Of a stretch of DNA of 64,000 bases, positions 46,847 through 56,503 are shown one piece after another. This DNA is from GWE2-42-39 sp942493345 (lineage in GTDB: Bacteria; Bacteroidota; Bacteroidia; Bacteroidales; Prolixibacteraceae), in NCBI GenBank assembly GCA_942493345.1, contig OW818695.1, positions 248,001-312,000 on the forward strand, read 5' to 3'. Under the pieces are notes generated by a model. That model searched no databases. It was not told where the DNA came from and saw only the letters and a list, made by a program, of their open reading frames with translations. Position numbers and translations under genes: made by a program. Every line of letters begins with the position of its first letter. The first letter of the stretch is position 1.

Positions 46847-48568
46847 ATGGAAAAAACCTGGAATCTTAAAGAACAAGGCGACATCAATGTAATCAAGCAT
46901 TTGTCTGCCGCCCTAAATGTGAACATGGTTATTACCAACCTTTTAGTACAGCGAAATATTACCAACTACCAGGAATCACAGGCTTTCTTCAGGCCCAAGA
47001 TGGGAGATCTACATAATCCCTTCCTAATGAAAGATATGGACAAGGCGGTTGAACGGTTGGAACTGGCTATCAAACAGGAAGAAAAGGTGCTTATTTACGG
47101 CGATTATGATGTTGACGGAACTACTTCGGTCGCGCTGATGTATCGTTTCCTGCATTCCCGCATCAAAAATCTCGATTACTATATTCCTGACCGCTATACT
47201 GAAGGATACGGCATTTCCCCACAAAGTATTCAATTTGCTCACGATGAAAAATTTTCGTTGGTAATTGTGCTGGACTGCGGAATTAAAGCAGTTGAAAAAA
47301 TAAAACATGCAAAAAGTCTGGGTATCGATTTCATCATTTGCGACCATCATAACCCGGATGATGAAATACCCGATGCAGTTGCTGTTCTCGATCCCAAACG
47401 ACCTGATTGCAGCTACCCGTACAAAGAACTTTCGGGTTGCGGTGTTGGTTACAAGTTTTTGCAGGCATATTCATTGAAAAATGAAATCCCCTATTCGGAA
47501 CTGGACGATCTGCTTGATCTGGTCGTTGTTAGCATCGCTTCGGATATTGTTCCTGTGACCGGCGAAAACCGTGTGCTGGCCTACTACGGACTGAAAAAAC
47601 TGAACAGCAACCCAAGCCTTGGTTTAAAAACAATTATGAGCTATTCGGGTATAAATGGCAGCGAAATAACCATCAGCGATATTGTATTTAAAATTGGCCC
47701 CCGACTGAATGCCTCCGGGAGAATTGAACACGGGAAAAAATCGGTGGCAATTTTAACCGTTACCAGTGAAGAAGAAGCCGAACGCCTGGGCGATGAGATC
47801 AATTCGTATAACGAAATCCGCAAGACACTTGATCGCGATATTACCCAGGAAGCACTGGACATGATTGAACGGAACCCGGAATTGAACAACAAAAAATCAA
47901 CAGTATTATACAACCGCGACTGGCACAAGGGGGTCGTTGGTATTGTGGCTTCCCGTATTACCGAATATTTTTACAGGCCGACCATTATTCTTACCGAATC
48001 GAATGGTATGGCTACCGGCTCGGCACGTTCGGTAAAAGATTTCGACCTGTACGAGGCCATTGGCAAATGCAGCGATCTGCTCGAATCGTATGGAGGACAC
48101 ATGTATGCAGCCGGACTTACTTTGAAAATTGAAAATGTTCCCGCATTTATTCAACGTTTCGAAGATATTGTTGGCGACTTGATTACAGATAAGCAACAAA
48201 TTGAGGCCGTTGAAATTGATTCGAAGCTGCAACTTTCGGAAATCACGCCTAAATTTTTCAGGATTTTAAAACAGTTTGCGCCATTTGGCCCGCACAACAT
48301 GCTGCCTGTTTTCCTTTCTGAAAATGTGTTGGATTATGGAACCAGCCGGCCTGTCGGGAAAAATCTGGAACATCTCAAGCTGGACTTGGTTGAACCGACC
48401 GGAAGTTCTTCAATTTTTTCAGGAATTGCCTTTAATCAGGCTGAACATTACGAAGCGATCAGCCAGGGGTTGCCGTTCGATATTTGTTATTCAATTACTG
48501 AAAATGAATTCAGGGGAAAAACAAACCTTCAGCTATATATAAAAGATATAAAGGCCAAGGTTTATTAA
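46847..48568 (+). CDS. recJ: Single-stranded-DNA-specific exonuclease RecJ
   Basis: 5'-to-3' ssDNA exonuclease of recombination and mismatch repair, DHH phosphoesterase superfamily. The 573 residues include YGDYDVDGTTSVALMYRFL (motif I, about residue 84), VIVLDCGIKA, the DHH motif CDHHNPDDEIPDAVAVLDP (about residue 165), GCGVGYKFLQ, DHHA1-domain GHMYAAGLTL (about residue 422) and a C-terminal OB-like domain. The frame extends to a TTG at 46805 that overlaps the promoter, hence the start chosen here. Divergent from lysS and convergent with the S41 protease gene. Confidence 0.95.
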   Translation: MEKTWNLKEQGDINVIKHLSAALNVNMVITNLLVQRNITNYQESQAFFRPKMGDLHNPFLMKDMDKAVERLELAIKQEEKVLIYGDYDVDGTTSVALMYRFLHSRIKNLDYYIPDRYTEGYGISPQSIQFAHDEKFSLVIVLDCGIKAVEKIKHAKSLGIDFIICDHHNPDDEIPDAVAVLDPKRPDCSYPYKELSGCGVGYKFLQAYSLKNEIPYSELDDLLDLVVVSIASDIVPVTGENRVLAYYGLKKLNSNPSLGLKTIMSYSGINGSEITISDIVFKIGPRLNASGRIEHGKKSVAILTVTSEEEAERLGDEINSYNEIRKTLDRDITQEALDMIERNPELNNKKSTVLYNRDWHKGVVGIVASRITEYFYRPTIILTESNGMATGSARSVKDFDLYEAIGKCSDLLESYGGHMYAAGLTLKIENVPAFIQRFEDIVGDLITDKQQIEAVEIDSKLQLSEITPKFFRILKQFAPFGPHNMLPVFLSENVLDYGTSRPVGKNLEHLKLDLVEPTGSSSIFSGIAFNQAEHYEAISQGLPFDICYSITENEFRGKTNLQLYIKDIKAKVY

Positions 48569-48631
48569 TTTACCATTTCCTAACGATTTTTGTTGCCAAT
48601 AGTCGGTTTTCTCAACACCTCTTATTTATTG

Positions 48632-50074
48632 CTATTTCAGTTCTTTTCGGGGCACAATAATTGTTCCCTTCAATTCCATTTCTTTTGGATGAAGTTCCTT
48701 AAAAACTGACTTTCTTTTAGCTGATTTTGTTGTACCTATCGGCTTCCCGGTAATTTGCGCAATAGCTGTAGCCAGTACCTCATCGTTCAGATTGCCAAAC
48801 GGATAAGCCGGAATCAGATAATCTTTTACATAAACATCCGGAGCAACTCCATCTTTAAAATTGGTAAACCCACTGGCATTCGAATACTTAAGAACGATTG
48901 GCACCATGCACCAGTTGTGTTTTGGCGGCTTGTTCGTATCGGGCAACACCCATGCTCCCGTATATTTTCCGCGGGTTGTATCTCCAACCATAACAACATT
49001 CATATAAGGCTCCAGACCTGTGATAAGAGCTTCGCTGGCAGAAGCTGTCCCTTTTGTAGTCAGAAAATAAATTTTATTTAAATTTAAATTGCCAGTGCTG
49101 GCCGAAAACTTATAATACAGGTCGGTATCATCATCTTGTTGCTCAAAATAATTTTGTAATTTCCTATTGTACACCATTTTCAGGAAAACCTTTTTGTCTT
49201 CGACCACATATTTAGGAGCAACCGACGATGCCAAATAGGCAGCGGTGCCGGGAGATCCGCCCGGATTATAGCGCAAATCGATAATTAAATCGGTAATTGC
49301 ACTTTTTTTAAATAAATCGATTACCACATCAACCGATCTGAGGAAGCCATCATTCACCCCGCTGGTAAAATCGGTATACACCCAATAGCCTACTTTTTTC
49401 TCTTCAAATTCTTTCACTTCATAATAATTAACAGGATCGGCATCGAAGCTAACTGCCGTTAATGGTACATTCACTCCCTTCAAACTAAAGATTTCCGTTG
49501 CCTGATTATAAGTCCCCAATCCCACGGTACAGGAACTACCCGAATACAAATCATAATAATTTTCATCGTCAAGTGTATGCCCGTTAATCGTCATGATGAT
49601 GTCGCCCCTTTTTAATCCTGCATTATCGGCAGGCGAACCTTTATACACATATTTGATGATAATAATGACCTCGTTACTCCCTTCATTTCTGTAAAAGAAT
49701 GCAGGAGAATACCCCATCGAGACGGGAGTTCCTTCCAATTCTTTCAGGTACGAAGCCCAATCATCGGTAATCCATGACCATTGATCTTCTTCGGTGTACA
49801 ACATTTTATTGAAAAGGTCCTCCGGGTCGGCTTCTTTTTTATAATTCACAGAAGAAGAAATCTTGGTGTTCCAAAGGTAAACATCCTTCATAATCCCGTC
49901 AATCCATTCGTTTATGGCAAGCGTTTCTTCAGAAATGTCGCTACTACCATCGTCGCCGGTAATATCGTTCGGATCGCAGGCAGTAAAAACAACAACGAAT
50001 GTAAACAGAAAAGATGCCCGTAAAAAATATTTTGCCTGAAGTGATTTAATTATCATAGATTTCCGTGTTTTCAT
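48632..50074 (-). CDS. S41-family C-terminal-processing protease, lipoprotein
   Basis: A 480-residue envelope serine protease. The N-terminus has a lipoprotein signal (FLFTFVVVFTAC, Cys at about residue 33) followed by an acidic stretch (DPNDITGDDGSSDISEE) like the surface-export signals of Bacteroidota lipoproteins. A PDZ domain follows (about residues 120-190, YVYKGSPADNAGLKRGDIIM). The S41 domain has LRYNPGG (about residue 270), the nucleophile segment TKGTASASEALITGL and the catalytic Lys in GDTTRGKYTG. It lies 14 bp downstream of birA, so co-transcription is likely. Substrates unknown. Confidence 0.9.
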   Translation of the reverse strand: MKTRKSMIIKSLQAKYFLRASFLFTFVVVFTACDPNDITGDDGSSDISEETLAINEWIDGIMKDVYLWNTKISSSVNYKKEADPEDLFNKMLYTEEDQWSWITDDWASYLKELEGTPVSMGYSPAFFYRNEGSNEVIIIIKYVYKGSPADNAGLKRGDIIMTINGHTLDDENYYDLYSGSSCTVGLGTYNQATEIFSLKGVNVPLTAVSFDADPVNYYEVKEFEEKKVGYWVYTDFTSGVNDGFLRSVDVVIDLFKKSAITDLIIDLRYNPGGSPGTAAYLASSVAPKYVVEDKKVFLKMVYNRKLQNYFEQQDDDTDLYYKFSASTGNLNLNKIYFLTTKGTASASEALITGLEPYMNVVMVGDTTRGKYTGAWVLPDTNKPPKHNWCMVPIVLKYSNASGFTNFKDGVAPDVYVKDYLIPAYPFGNLNDEVLATAIAQITGKPIGTTKSAKRKSVFKELHPKEMELKGTIIVPRKELK

Positions 50075-50088
50075 TTAATTTCTAAAAA

Positions 50089-50835
50089 TTATAAAATAAA
50101 CTCAACTTCTTTAAAATGGAATTGTCTAAATTTTTTATGCTGGTCCAGAATCAGCAATTGACCAATTTCATTAACACCTGTTATTTTTCCGATAAACTCC
50201 GTATTATTAGCACTATAACGATGCTTTCCCCCGAAACGGTACATGTTTTCATGGAAAAGTTTATTGATCACCTCAAAATTACCGTTTTTCAGGAGATCGT
50301 AAAATGAAATAATATTCTCTATTATTTGCTGCAACAGCGGCATCAGGTCAAAATCGCGTCCGGTAAGTTGCTTCAGCGAAACAGGGTTGGGGGCATTACT
50401 GAGGAATTTTTCCTGGTTAATATTCAGCCCGATGCCAATTACCGAATTAGTGATTTTGCCCGACATGATGGAATTCTCAATCAATATTCCGCCTAATTTC
50501 CGGTCGCCTGCATAAATATCGTTGGGCCATTTAATTTTCAGTTCGTCAACATAATTTTTCAAACCCGAATGAATTCCCAGCGTGACCACCTTCGAAATCA
50601 TGAATTGATCGGAGATTTCGAGGAAACCGGGTTTCAGGACAAGAGAAAGCGTAAGATTCTTTCCCGCTTCACTTTCCCACTGGCTGTTTGCCTGTCCCCG
50701 CCCGTTTTTCTGACTGTATGCCAAAAAGACAGCTCCCTCCTGCACCTCAAATTCAGCTAATTGGCAGTTGGCATAGTTGTTGGTAGAATCGGTCTCCTGT
50801 AGGACAACAATATTATTTTCAATTTTGATATCCAT
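50089..50835 (-). CDS. birA: Biotin-[acetyl-CoA carboxylase] ligase
   Basis: Attaches biotin to biotin-carboxyl-carrier proteins. From the ATG at 50835 it has 248 residues without an N-terminal HTH, so it is a pure ligase (no repressor domain). Motifs: ETDSTNNYA near the N-terminus, QKNGRGQANSQWES (GRGR-type loop, here GRGQ), LKIKWPNDIYAGDRKLGGIL (about residues 94-113) and VIGIGLNIN. The frame also opens at a TTG at 50850. Divergent from rsfS. Confidence 0.93.
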   Translation of the reverse strand: MDIKIENNIVVLQETDSTNNYANCQLAEFEVQEGAVFLAYSQKNGRGQANSQWESEAGKNLTLSLVLKPGFLEISDQFMISKVVTLGIHSGLKNYVDELKIKWPNDIYAGDRKLGGILIENSIMSGKITNSVIGIGLNINQEKFLSNAPNPVSLKQLTGRDFDLMPLLQQIIENIISFYDLLKNGNFEVINKLFHENMYRFGGKHRYSANNTEFIGKITGVNEIGQLLILDQHKKFRQFHFKEVEFIL

Positions 50836-50925
50836 ATTTTTGATCTGCAAATGAATTACAAATTAAATCAAAATCAGAAGAGAAACGGCACAAGATAAAA
50901 ATACAGGTGATTTAGTATAAAAAAT

Positions 50926-50933
50926 TATCTTTG
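50926..50933 (+). promoter_or_regulatory. -7 element of the rsfS-ftsH operon
   Basis: TATCTTTG, exact TAnnTTTG, 18 bp before the start codon at 50952. The leader would be very short. The -33 box is weak. Confidence 0.5.
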
Positions 50934-50951
50934 TAGTCATAAAAATAATGT

Positions 50952-51329
50952 ATGAGGAAAACAAAAAAACAAGCTGATACGGAAGAATTACTGAACGCAA
51001 TAATTGAAGGAATTCAAAGAATAAAAGGACTAGATATTGTCAAAATTAATTTAAGCAAAATCAACCACACAGAATGTAATTATTTCGTGATATGCCACGG
51101 AAAATCGAACACACAAGTCGATGCGATTGCGCATTCGGTGGAGGATACTGTTTTGGAGTTGGCTGGCGAAAAGGCATGGCATAGTGATGGATATAGAAAT
51201 TCAATCTGGGTGCTGCTCGACTATGCCGATGTAATGGTTCATGTATTTCAAAAAGAAGCACGCGATTTTTACGATCTTGAAAATTTATGGGCCGATGCCC
51301 CAATAGAAAAAGTAGAAAATGAAAACTAG
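50952..51329 (+). CDS. rsfS: Ribosomal silencing factor RsfS
   Basis: Binds ribosomal protein uL14 and blocks subunit joining in starved cells. The 125-residue protein has the family pattern: LLNAIIEGIQRIKGLDIVKI, NYFVICHGKSNTQVDAIA (about residues 42-59), then WHSDGYRNSIWVLLDYADVM and VHVFQKEARDFYDLENLW. It is the first gene of a seven-gene rightward run; ftsH begins 5 bp after its stop. Confidence 0.95.
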   Translation: MRKTKKQADTEELLNAIIEGIQRIKGLDIVKINLSKINHTECNYFVICHGKSNTQVDAIAHSVEDTVLELAGEKAWHSDGYRNSIWVLLDYADVMVHVFQKEARDFYDLENLWADAPIEKVENEN

Positions 51330-51334
51330 AAATA

Positions 51335-53353
51335 ATGGCAGAAAACAATAACGATAAACAAAAGCCAACTCAAGGAGCCTTCAAACCCGGCAATATGAAA
51401 GCGCCAAAAGTAAACCCATATTGGATATATGGTATTATTATAATAATTTTCATCGCGGTACAATGGTATAGCTTTGGCGGAGGCCCTATTGGAACCAACT
51501 GGAACGAAGTAAATAAGATGCTTCAAAGCAACGATATTGGGAAAATAACAGTTGTCAATGAAAAAGAAGCACAGATTTACCTGAAGGAAGCCAGTTACGA
51601 AAAATATAAAGATAAACTCAGCAACGGGTTTAATACACCAGCAAAAATTGGCCCTCATTTTTATTTTGAAACGGGGCCTTCCGAATCGTTTGCTTCTAAC
51701 CTGAAAGAAGCTCAAAAAGATTTCCCGGCAGAAAATAAAATTAGTCCTGAATACAAAACGGTACACAACTATTTTGGCGATATACTTGGCTGGATTCTTC
51801 CATTTGGTATCATCATCCTGATATGGTGGTGGATTTTTCGCCGGATGAGCAAAGGTGGCGGCGGCGGTGGCGCCGGAAATATTTTCAATGTTGGAAAATC
51901 GCAGGCCAAAGTATTCGATAAAGATTCGAGAGTTTCGACCACGTTTAAAGATGTTGCCGGCCTTGCCGAAGCAAAACAGGAAGTGGAAGAAATTGTCGAT
52001 TTCCTGAAAAGCCCAACAAAATTCACCAAGCTGGGAGGTAAAATACCAAAAGGCGCTTTACTGGTTGGCCCTCCCGGAACCGGTAAAACCTTGCTGGCAA
52101 AGGCCGTTGCAGGCGAAGCAAACGTTCCGTTCTTCTCCATGTCGGGTTCCGATTTTGTGGAGATGTTTGTCGGGGTGGGCGCCAGCCGTGTGCGCGACCT
52201 GTTTAAACAAGCCAAGGAAAAAGCGCCATGTATCGTGTTTATCGACGAAATTGATGCCATTGGCCGCGCCCGTGGACGTAACCCAAATATGGGTTCGAAC
52301 GACGAACGCGAAAACACACTCAACCAGTTGCTGACCGAGATGGATGGCTTCGACACCAATTCAGGGGTAATCATTCTGGCAGCTACCAACCGCGCCGATA
52401 TTCTCGACCGTGCATTGATGCGTGCCGGGCGTTTCGACCGCCAGATCCATGTGGAATTACCCGATTTGAACGAGCGCGACGAAATATTCAGGGTACACCT
52501 GAAACCGATCAAATTATCGGCCGAAGTTGAAGTGCCTTTCCTTGCCAAACAAACACCGGGATTTTCGGGTGCCGATATTGCCAATGTTTGTAATGAAGCG
52601 GCATTGATTGCTGCCCGCAAAAACAAGGAAATTGTTGAGAAACAAGATTTTCTGGATGCTGTCGATCGGATTGTCGGCGGGCTGGAAAAGAAAAATAAAA
52701 TTATTTCGGTGGACGAAAAACGCCGGATTGCCTACCACGAAGCTGGTCACGCAACCATTAGCTGGCTGCTCGAACATGCCAACCCGTTGGTAAAAGTAAC
52801 CATCGTCCCGCGCGGAAAAGCGTTGGGTGCCGCATGGTATCTGCCCGAAGAACGCTCGATTACCACCAAAGAACAGTTGCTCGATGAAATGTGTTCGGCT
52901 TTGGGCGGACGCGCGGCCGAACAGCTCGAATTTGGCGATCTTTCTTCAGGAGCGCAAAACGACCTTGAAAAAATAACCAAGCAGGCCTATGCAATGGTCA
53001 GCATTTTCGGGATGAGCGAAAAAGTAGGAAATGTGAGTTATTACGATTCAAGCGGACAAAGTGATTTTAGTTTTTCGAAACCATACAGTGAAAAGACAGC
53101 CGAACTGATCGATGAAGAAGCCAAGAGAATGATTGAAGAACAATATCAACGGGCTTTGAAGATCCTGAAGGAGAATACTTCTGGTCATACACAATTATCG
53201 GATCGTCTGCTTGAAAAAGAAGTTATTTTCGGGGAAGATCTTGAAAGCATTTTCGGAAAGCGGAAATGGGAAAAGCATGTTGAACCGAAAAAAGAACCCG
53301 ACAAGGTTATTGATGAAGTCACCGGCGAACCCGATCAAACGAATCCGGTTTAA
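51335..53353 (+). CDS. ftsH: ATP-dependent zinc metalloprotease FtsH
   Basis: Membrane-anchored AAA+ protease that degrades misfolded membrane proteins and regulatory targets. The 672 residues show two membrane segments (about 29-49 and 149-167), a glycine-rich linker, Walker A GPPGTGKT (about residues 244-251), Walker B IVFIDEIDAIGR, the SRH (NRADILDRALMRAGRFDRQ) and the zinc site HEAGH (about residue 468). The C-terminus carries an acidic/lysine-rich extension. Its stop overlaps the next start (TAATG at 53351), so translation is coupled to the LUD-domain gene. Confidence 0.97.
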   Translation: MAENNNDKQKPTQGAFKPGNMKAPKVNPYWIYGIIIIIFIAVQWYSFGGGPIGTNWNEVNKMLQSNDIGKITVVNEKEAQIYLKEASYEKYKDKLSNGFNTPAKIGPHFYFETGPSESFASNLKEAQKDFPAENKISPEYKTVHNYFGDILGWILPFGIIILIWWWIFRRMSKGGGGGGAGNIFNVGKSQAKVFDKDSRVSTTFKDVAGLAEAKQEVEEIVDFLKSPTKFTKLGGKIPKGALLVGPPGTGKTLLAKAVAGEANVPFFSMSGSDFVEMFVGVGASRVRDLFKQAKEKAPCIVFIDEIDAIGRARGRNPNMGSNDERENTLNQLLTEMDGFDTNSGVIILAATNRADILDRALMRAGRFDRQIHVELPDLNERDEIFRVHLKPIKLSAEVEVPFLAKQTPGFSGADIANVCNEAALIAARKNKEIVEKQDFLDAVDRIVGGLEKKNKIISVDEKRRIAYHEAGHATISWLLEHANPLVKVTIVPRGKALGAAWYLPEERSITTKEQLLDEMCSALGGRAAEQLEFGDLSSGAQNDLEKITKQAYAMVSIFGMSEKVGNVSYYDSSGQSDFSFSKPYSEKTAELIDEEAKRMIEEQYQRALKILKENTSGHTQLSDRLLEKEVIFGEDLESIFGKRKWEKHVEPKKEPDKVIDEVTGEPDQTNPV

Positions 53354-53988
53354 TGGGTACGGCACGCGAAGAAATAGTAGCCCGTTTAAAGGCTGCACAA
53401 GATAAAAGAGGTGAAATCGGGTTTCTCCATCCCGATTTCACCTCTCCTGTTTATTTGCCACTGAACGAAAATCTGGCAGAAGAATTTCAGGAAAAAATGG
53501 AACTGGTGGGAGGCAAGGTCATTGCTGCCGGATCGATTGATGAAGCAATCGAAAAACTTCAGGAAAAAATCAGTGAGAATCAATGGGAAAATATTTTTTG
53601 CAAAGACGATATGTTGCAAAAGTATTTTTCAGGAAAAATTGAATTTGGCTCCGACGATCAATCGTTTGAACAAATGAAAGTTGGCATCACCCGATGCGAA
53701 TTTCTGGTTGCTCATCTGGGTTCTGTTTTGGTGAGTTCGGCTCAGGTTTCGGGCCGCCGTTTAAATGTTTTTCCTGAAATACATGTTATATTTGCTCATG
53801 AGCAACAGTTGATTGACTTTCTGGAAAACGGACTTGAAAAAATTAAGGTGAAATACGAAGGCAATTTGCCCTCGCTGATTTCTGTAATTACAGGTCCGAG
53901 CCGCACTGCCGACATCGAAAAAACACTGGTGATGGGCATGCACGGTCCCAAGTCGATAGCGGTATTTCTTTGTAAAAAACCTTTTTAA
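53353..53988 (+). CDS. LUD-domain protein (LutC/YkgG-like)
   Basis: A 211-residue protein of the LUD family, whose best-known member LutC takes part in lactate utilisation. The LUD pattern is visible in KVGITRCEFLVAHLGSVLVSSAQVSGRRLNVFPEIHVIFA-type sequence (about residues 110-150) and VITGPSRTADIEKTLVMGMHGPKSI near the C-terminus. No lutA or lutB genes are near. Its fixed place between ftsH and the phospholipid genes suggests a different, unknown housekeeping role. It overlaps the ftsH stop by one base. Confidence 0.82.
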   Translation: MGTAREEIVARLKAAQDKRGEIGFLHPDFTSPVYLPLNENLAEEFQEKMELVGGKVIAAGSIDEAIEKLQEKISENQWENIFCKDDMLQKYFSGKIEFGSDDQSFEQMKVGITRCEFLVAHLGSVLVSSAQVSGRRLNVFPEIHVIFAHEQQLIDFLENGLEKIKVKYEGNLPSLISVITGPSRTADIEKTLVMGMHGPKSIAVFLCKKPF

Positions 53989-53998
53989 ACGTCGCAAA

Positions 53999-54205
53999 AT
54001 GGAAAAAGATTGGGTTGTGGTTTTTGAAACCGCTCAGCAATATCAGGCCGAGATTGCCAAAGAAGTTTTGGAAAATGAAGAAATTACTGCCGTGATAATG
54101 AATCAGCGCGATTCGACGTACATTACTTTTGGCCCAATTAAGGTGTATGTCCATCAGGATTTTGAACAACAGGCCAATGAACTGCTTAAAGAACTAAAAA
54201 ATTGA
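53999..54205 (+). CDS. DUF2007-type small protein
   Basis: A 68-residue protein matching the DUF2007 (putative signal-transducing) family: WVVVFETAQQYQAEIAKEVL at the N-terminus and VYVHQDFEQQANELLKEL at the C-terminus, a ferredoxin-like beta-alpha-beta pattern. Starts 10 bp after the LUD gene; its stop overlaps the TTG start of cdsA. Function unknown. Confidence 0.8.
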   Translation: MEKDWVVVFETAQQYQAEIAKEVLENEEITAVIMNQRDSTYITFGPIKVYVHQDFEQQANELLKELKN

Positions 54206-55026
54206 AAAATCTACTGACCCGAAGTGTCACGGGAATTGTTTTCGTGATCATTGTTCTGGGAAGTTTACTGCTTGGCCAGTTTACTTTTGCCATCGTTTTT
54301 TTGGCTGTGCTTTTGGGAGGTCTCGCTGAATTTTATTCCTTCTTTAAAAATGGGAGTTATAAACCAAATAAACCGATTGGTTATTTTGCAGGTTTCACTA
54401 TTTTCTCCTTGTCGTTTCTGGCTTCTTCCGGATATTTTTCTACGAAATGGCTGTATGCACTATTCCCGATTTTAGTACTAATTTTTATTGTCGAACTTTT
54501 TTCAAAAAAAGCAAGCCCGGTTGAAAATCTGGGAATCAACTTTTTTGCAATCGGCTATATTGCATTACCAATCAGCTTGATCAACCTGCTGATTTTTCCG
54601 GCTTTTGAAGATATACCGCAGTATACTCCCGACATATTAATAGCTGTTTTGGCAATTATTTGGGTTTACGATTCGGCAGCCTACCTGTTTGGCGTAAGTT
54701 TTGGCCGCCACCGTTTGTTCGAACGCATTTCACCCAAAAAATCGTGGGAAGGCGCAATTGGCGGCACCATCGTTGCGCTGGCTGCATCGTATGTAGTTTT
54801 TCTTTTTATTCCTGAAATCAGTTTTGTCAATTGGCTGGCGCTTTCGGCCTTAATTGTGGTTTCTGCTACGTTGGGCGATCTTGCCGAATCGATGATCAAG
54901 CGCAGTTTCGGGATAAAAGACAGCAGTAATTTATTTCCCGGGCATGGCGGAATACTCGATCGTTTCGACTCGTTGCTGTTCGCTGTTCCATTCATCGTTT
55001 TATATTTAAAACTCATTATTGAATAA
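54202..55026 (+). CDS. cdsA: Phosphatidate cytidylyltransferase
   Basis: Integral membrane enzyme making CDP-diacylglycerol from phosphatidate and CTP. The 274-residue product has about eight hydrophobic segments and the C-terminal family signature SATLGDLAESMIKRSFGIKD with SNLFPGHGGILDRFDSLLF (about residues 229-262). The start is a TTG overlapping the DUF2007 stop, since no ATG lies before the first membrane segment. It supplies the substrate for PssA, encoded two genes downstream. Confidence 0.94.
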   Translation: MKNLLTRSVTGIVFVIIVLGSLLLGQFTFAIVFLAVLLGGLAEFYSFFKNGSYKPNKPIGYFAGFTIFSLSFLASSGYFSTKWLYALFPILVLIFIVELFSKKASPVENLGINFFAIGYIALPISLINLLIFPAFEDIPQYTPDILIAVLAIIWVYDSAAYLFGVSFGRHRLFERISPKKSWEGAIGGTIVALAASYVVFLFIPEISFVNWLALSALIVVSATLGDLAESMIKRSFGIKDSSNLFPGHGGILDRFDSLLFAVPFIVLYLKLIIE

Positions 55027-55076
55027 GCGCCAGATAATTTGCTATTTTTACGGCAGATTTTTTAACTATTTCTGAA

Positions 55077-55730
55077 ATGAAAGTTCACAAGGCCGGTATT
55101 GTTATTATCAATTGGGCAACTGCCCTACTGATCGTTTTTAATATTATTTGCTGGTTTCTGATCAGTCCCCCGACAATAATGATTTCTTTTTTATTTGCCA
55201 GTTTGGTTGCCTATTTCCTTATTATTCAGTTCTTCCGCTATCCTCAAAGGCAAATTACCCCGAACGAAAAAATGGTGATTTCGTCTGCGGATGGAAAAGT
55301 TTGCGACATCAAGGAAAACGTGGAAATTGAATACCTGAAGACCCAATGCAAGCAAATCTCAATTTTCATGTCGCCACTGAATGTGCATATCAACTGGATG
55401 CCAGTCGTCGGGAAAATAACTTACATGAAACACAAAGATGGCGAGTTTTATGCCGCTTTTAAAGATAAATCAGCTGAAGAAAACGAACGAACCACAACTG
55501 CAATTCAGTTGAACGACGGTCGCGAAATTGTAGTCAGGCAAATTGCAGGCGCAATGGCGCGTCGCATCATTAATTATGTTGAAGTTGGTCAACAGGTTGA
55601 TCAAACGGTGGAACTGGGCTTTATCCGTTTTGGTTCACGAGTCGACTTGTTTTTGCCACTCGATGCAAAAATAAAAGTTGAACTTGGTCAAAAAGTAACC
55701 GGATCGCAAACCATCATTGCTGAGTTATAA
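55077..55730 (+). CDS. psd: Phosphatidylserine decarboxylase (short, archaetidylserine-type)
   Basis: Converts phosphatidylserine to phosphatidylethanolamine. The 217 residues match the compact PSD class: two N-terminal membrane segments, then SSADGKVCDI (about residue 65), IFMSPLNVHINWMPVVGK (about residues 93-110), QIAGAMARRI and the self-processing site in FIRFGSRVDLFLP, where cleavage between Gly and Ser creates the pyruvoyl cofactor. It sits directly before pssA, whose product is its substrate. Confidence 0.92.
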   Translation: MKVHKAGIVIINWATALLIVFNIICWFLISPPTIMISFLFASLVAYFLIIQFFRYPQRQITPNEKMVISSADGKVCDIKENVEIEYLKTQCKQISIFMSPLNVHINWMPVVGKITYMKHKDGEFYAAFKDKSAEENERTTTAIQLNDGREIVVRQIAGAMARRIINYVEVGQQVDQTVELGFIRFGSRVDLFLPLDAKIKVELGQKVTGSQTIIAEL

Positions 55731-55731
55731 A

Positions 55732-56487
55732 ATGAGCAAAAAAAACAACCTATTTTTTTGGGTGCCAAATTTCATTACCACATTGAATTTGGTTTCCGGT
55801 ACGTTGGCTGTCTTTTTCGGCGCCGACGGGCAACTGGGCTGGGCATCGGTGTTTATTTTCGCTGCTGCTATTTTCGATTTTTGTGACGGCTTTGCTGCCC
55901 GTCTGCTACATGCTTATTCCGATATTGGCAAAGAGTTGGATTCGCTGGCCGACCTCGTTTCGTTTGGACTGGCGCCTGCCACCTTGGTTTTTGCCATGCT
56001 CGAACTGACCTTGTTTGGCGTAAATCGCCCGATTTTTGAAATTGAAGCAACCTCGGGGCAATGGATTGTGCTGTTTACTTCGCTGCTGATCCCGGTTGCC
56101 GGTGCATTTCGTTTGGCAAAATTCAATACCGACACCCGTCAGTCCGAAAGTTTTCTGGGGCTTCCCATTCCCGGCAATGCCATCTTTTTCGCTTCATTGG
56201 CCCTGATTTTGGAAATAGGCACAAAGCAAAATATCGTCCCTTTCATCCTGAATAAATACACACTACTTGTTGCCATCTTCGCTTGTTCATTCCTGATGGT
56301 TTCGGAACTTCCGATGTTCTCCATGAAGCTGAAAAACCTGAAGCTGAAAGATAACAGTGTCCGCTTTATTTTTCTGGGTGGAATCGTGCTCCTTCTTGCG
56401 ATTCTGAAGATTTATGCACTGCCACTGATTATTGTGTGGTATGTGGTACTTTCAATCGTCAGCCGTTTAGTCATTAAAAACGAATAG
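55732..56487 (+). CDS. pssA: CDP-diacylglycerol-serine O-phosphatidyltransferase
   Basis: Membrane CDP-alcohol phosphatidyltransferase that makes phosphatidylserine. The 251-residue protein has the class motif D-G-x2-A-R-x8-G-x3-D-x3-D as DGFAAR, then GKELDSLAD (about residues 46-68), and multiple membrane helices. The start at ATG 55732, 1 bp after the psd stop, is preferred over a TTG at 55717. Last gene of the rsfS-to-pssA run. Confidence 0.93.
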   Translation: MSKKNNLFFWVPNFITTLNLVSGTLAVFFGADGQLGWASVFIFAAAIFDFCDGFAARLLHAYSDIGKELDSLADLVSFGLAPATLVFAMLELTLFGVNRPIFEIEATSGQWIVLFTSLLIPVAGAFRLAKFNTDTRQSESFLGLPIPGNAIFFASLALILEIGTKQNIVPFILNKYTLLVAIFACSFLMVSELPMFSMKLKNLKLKDNSVRFIFLGGIVLLLAILKIYALPLIIVWYVVLSIVSRLVIKNE

Positions 56488-56503
56488 TGTTATGTCAACA
56501 TTG

